This document shows, piece after piece, positions 62,601-64,000 of a DNA stretch of 64,000 bases (its first letter is position 1; the number at the start of each line of letters is the position of its first letter). This DNA comes from Streptomyces sp. A1136 (GTDB lineage: Bacteria; Actinomycetota; Actinomycetes; Streptomycetales; Streptomycetaceae). Location of the stretch: the NCBI RefSeq assembly GCF_004795055.1, contig NZ_SSBJ01000020.1, positions 1 through 64,000 of the forward strand. The letters are read 5' to 3'. Below the pieces are notes generated by a model that was not told the DNA's origin, did no database searches, and was given only the letters and a program-made list of their open reading frames with translations. The translations under genes and the position numbers were made by a program.

Positions 62601-63633
62601 GGAACAGGTCGGCGGGCAGGGCCGGGCGGCGCCGGGTGAAGGCGTCCCGGATGCGCATCCGCGCGTCCTCGGCGATGGCCGGCATGGAGGTGACCTCGCC
62701 CTCGGTGACCACGGCGGTGAGCCGCTCGAACGCCGAGAGCAGGGAGTTGGTGAGACCGGCCTCGTCGCCGAAGGTGGCCAGGGTCTCCTCGTAGGCGTAG
62801 TAGGGCCGGTACGGGATCTCCACGGCGCCCCAGTAGGACGTCAGGTCGTCCCCGACGAGGCCGCCCGGGAAACGGTCGAACTTGATCCGGGCCAGTGCCC
62901 GGCCCGCGTCGGCCTTCTCCTTCTCGCCCTCGTCGATGCGCATCGGCACCGGGTAGATCTTGATGCCCCGGTCGTTGAACCGTTCGTCGATCTGCCGGGC
63001 CACGGAGGCTGCGCCGTCGATGGACTGGTCGGAGAGGGTGAAGCAGTCGACCAGGACGTCCGGCAGGTGCACGGTGCAGATGTCGGCGATGTCGGACAGG
63101 CCGGTGCGGCTGTCGATCAGCACGTAGTCGTAGTTCTTCTTCATGTCGGCGCGCAACGCGTCGAAGAAGAGGCCGCCTCCGAGGCGGTCGTAGAAGTTGT
63201 CCCAGTCGAAGGTGGACACGGTCGCCGAGTACTCGCGGTTCTGCCGGCCCGCCGAGACGAAGTCGAGCGTGCCGCCGTCGGGGAACTCCCAGCCCAGCGT
63301 CTCCGGGGTGAGTGAGACCGCGTGCGGCTGTATCCGCGCGTAGTCCTTGTGCCAGTCGTCGGCGCGCTGCACCGGGCTGGTGGCGGCCCAGGCGTATTCG
63401 CTGATCAGGTCGATGACCCCGGTGGTGGCCCCGAGCGTGGAGGGGTCCAGGAAGGGGTGGAAGAAGCGGTGCAGGCCCGGCGCCTCCAGGTCCCAGTCCA
63501 CGGCGAGCACGCGCTTGCCGTTGGCCGCCAGGATCCAGGCGGTGTTCGCCAGCGCCATGGTGCGGCCGGTACCGCCCTTGTAGGAATAGAAGGTGACGAT
63601 GCGTCCGCCACGGCTGTCACGACCGGCTGTCAT
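59656..63633 (-). CDS. fxsT: FxSxx-COOH system TPR protein (FxsT type): MinD-like, TIR-like, NB-ARC, TPR
   Basis: The 1325-residue protein has four parts. Residues 10-310: a MinD/ParA-like NTPase (TFYSYKGGTGRTMALANTA; KGGTGRT at 19-25; VDWDLEAPGLHRFF; YVLIDSRTGLSDIADI). About 340-475: a TIR-like fold (DLFLCYVAENRMWADWIESV; ARTVVLLSSAFLKS). About 500-830: NB-ARC with P-loop YGLGGVGKTQVALEY (538-552), WLLVFDNADDPEALKRFFPP and a winged-helix region. From about 850 to the end: roughly ten TPR42-type repeats with HPHT/HPYT/HPET marks. It overlaps the upstream FxsC-type gene by 17 bp. The domain order matches FxSxx-COOH system TPR proteins of Streptomyces. Confidence 0.86.
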   Translation of the reverse strand: MTAGRDSRGGRIVTFYSYKGGTGRTMALANTAWILAANGKRVLAVDWDLEAPGLHRFFHPFLDPSTLGATTGVIDLISEYAWAATSPVQRADDWHKDYARIQPHAVSLTPETLGWEFPDGGTLDFVSAGRQNREYSATVSTFDWDNFYDRLGGGLFFDALRADMKKNYDYVLIDSRTGLSDIADICTVHLPDVLVDCFTLSDQSIDGAASVARQIDERFNDRGIKIYPVPMRIDEGEKEKADAGRALARIKFDRFPGGLVGDDLTSYWGAVEIPYRPYYAYEETLATFGDEAGLTNSLLSAFERLTAVVTEGEVTSMPAIAEDARMRIRDAFTRRRPALPADLFLCYVAENRMWADWIESVLTRAGFRVVPKDVSAEVAPAPSSGDTLGGSGISVDNAARTVVLLSSAFLKSARAVEVWNRAAADDPTGGRRQLVPLRVGDVRLATPYIDRNPVDLFRLDEVHATTALLRAVERPMALNDTVNSASQPGPRFPGTVPKIWNAPPRNTGFTGRSIVLERMRNQLGGGMAVVLPQPQTLYGLGGVGKTQVALEYVHRFMADYDLVWWISSEQTDDVVAALAELAVRLGAQTGEDMAAASQEAIDLLRRGVPTSRWLLVFDNADDPEALKRFFPPGGPGHVLVTSRNQSWSQYGDALPVDVFLREESVEHLQRRAPGLSHEDAEQVAIAVGDLPLAVEQAGAWIAETATPVSAYLEQLAQQAASVLGLNQPAGYPEPVAATWNVSIERLQSRSPAAVRLLQLCAFFAPEPISANLLYSKEMINALKPYDSSLQEKLMLGRVIREIGRFAMAKVDQVGNSIQVHRLVQAVIRAQLSEEEQREARHAVHRILAGARPDDDEPIDNPATWPRFNTIWPHLTPSEARFCKEPETRRLLIDRVRYLWKRGDFKAAYQLGEELREVWKEMLGDSDLQYLYLRFHLSNILRSQGRFVEAKEMDEVTLERQRTALGPSHPHTYMTTSGLAMDLGALGRYGEAMELATAAHEGFGQIFHEAHPRTLAAANNLALNLRMVGQYSRAREIDQEVFDRRTEVLGPDHPYTLSSAQNLARDLREVGRYDDSVQLLSRTYDIYKRTLGRAFPGTLSAAKNLAVSLRRAGDLEDALRLTTATRNRYRAKYTSVNPDLLACELNLAADLFATGDAGAARDLAQEVVDEYVKVPGERHPYTLAAVNNLAVFHWGTGSADTAEPMLRQTIRHMREVLGDNHPHTIFGNLNLANALADLGDPEGALELERLVVLRLREALGTHHPETLAAASNMAVSLDMMGRKEEAARVRTETVAELTRLLGEDHGLTRYARDERRVHRDLEPLAV

Positions 63634-64000
63634 CCGTGTCCCCCCGCTCTGTGTCGCTGACGTCGTTGGTGTCGGGCCCGCCCGGTGCGTCGCCGCCCGC
63701 CTCGGTGTCGGGCGGGAAGGGGACGCGCGGCGGCGGCGGGGGCGGCTCGTCCATCCCCATCGGCCCGATCAGCCGCGGCCGTTCGATGTGGGTACCGCCT
63801 GCCGGCGGGTACACCTGGGCGTGTCTGAGGAACTGCTGGGCGGCGGCCTCGACCACCTGGGGCAGGATCTGCCCGAGCATCTCCATGTTGGCCACGCCGT
63901 TGGCGGCCGCCCGGCAGGCGGCCCGGCCCTGGCTCATCTTGACGGGCATCGTCCCCTCCAGCCGGTCCGCCAGCTCGCCCTCCTTCGCGCGGCTCTGGTG
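63617..64000 (-). CDS. FxsC-type protein, C-terminal part (cut by window edge)
   Basis: The minus-strand frame is open from the window edge to 63617 and has no credible start inside. The visible 127 residues run HQSRAKEGELADRLEGT, then GRAACRAAANGVANMEMLGQ, ILPQVVEAAAQQFLRHAQVYPPAG, then an acidic/Pro/Gly disordered end. The RAxxRAA, LPxVVxxAAQQ(F/Y)LRHA, YPP pattern fits what I recall of the C-terminus of TIR-like FxsC proteins. It overlaps the FxsT-type gene, so the two are translationally coupled. The FxSxx peptide and its radical-SAM enzyme would be expected beyond 64000. Confidence 0.65.
   Translation of the reverse strand, partial: HQSRAKEGELADRLEGTMPVKMSQGRAACRAAANGVANMEMLGQILPQVVEAAAQQFLRHAQVYPPAGGTHIERPRLIGPMGMDEPPPPPPRVPFPPDTEAGGDAPGGPDTNDVSDTERGDTDDSRS

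Noticed and set aside
59446..63315. 1289-codon plus-strand open frame opposite the FxsT-type gene
   Set aside because: It is the antisense shadow of a clearly domain-containing gene; its translation is Val/Arg/Gln/His-rich without folds, as expected from high-GC codon bias.

Overview
The window is high-GC actinobacterial chromosome, almost certainly Streptomyces or a close relative. The evidence is strong third-position GC, many GTG starts, frequent 1-4 bp stop/start overlaps, only one in-frame TTA codon found by eye, and a conserved core gene order (rRNA operon end, tlyA-nadK-recN, pyrG, ald, parA-scpA-scpB-rluB, tyrA-cmk-plsC-der). All calls come from reading the sequence; no database search was run.

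Layout. 1-380: 3' end of a 23S rRNA gene, 5S rRNA and a strong terminator. 460-5215: a TPR protein with a very long RGG/DDRGG-type disordered N-terminus, a DUF1015 protein and a HAD phosphatase. 5241-8211: an iron-box-controlled siderophore ABC importer (two FecCD permeases plus ATPase). 8261-13876: an SCP2 protein, a small conserved protein, TlyA rRNA methyltransferase, NAD kinase, RecN, and a glycosyltransferase carrying the single TTA codon. 14404-22858: PucR regulator, APC permease, Tat-exported amine oxidase, a BBE-type FAD oxidoreductase and a GH15 enzyme. 23325-34721: CTP synthase, Nudix hydrolase, a STAND-like TPR ATPase, alanine dehydrogenase, then ParA with a ribbon-helix-helix-like partner, ScpA, ScpB and a pseudouridine synthase with a glycine-rich tail.

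34826-38424 is a compact, translationally coupled NAD-salvage operon: PnuC, a NadR-like bifunctional enzyme, an NrtR-type Nudix regulator and an ADP-ribosylglycohydrolase. A perfect 23-bp palindrome overlaps its -10 element. 38469-44307 holds a RlaP-like nucleotidyltransferase, a Rieske lipoprotein, a DUF952 protein, prephenate dehydrogenase, cytidylate kinase, an acyltransferase and the GTPase Der. 44352-54123 holds hypothetical proteins, an Rpf/LysM muralytic protein, a WYL regulator, PAP2 phosphatase, PIG-V-like mannosyltransferase, an MFS exporter and an acyl-CoA dehydrogenase. 54133-58087 holds a SepF-like protein, a DUF5685-type protein with an extraordinary Cys-rich tail, a DUF1684 protein and a streptogrisin-type protease.

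58179-64000 is the most unusual part. A SLOG-like Rossmann protein converges on a minus-strand cluster encoding the C-terminus of an FxsC-type protein, a 1325-residue FxsT-type protein (MinD-like NTPase, TIR-like, NB-ARC and TPR domains) and a four-helix SLATT/DUF4231 membrane protein. This resembles an FxSxx-COOH peptide system combined with components of nucleotide-sensing, membrane-effector conflict systems. The peptide and radical-SAM genes would lie beyond the right edge if present.
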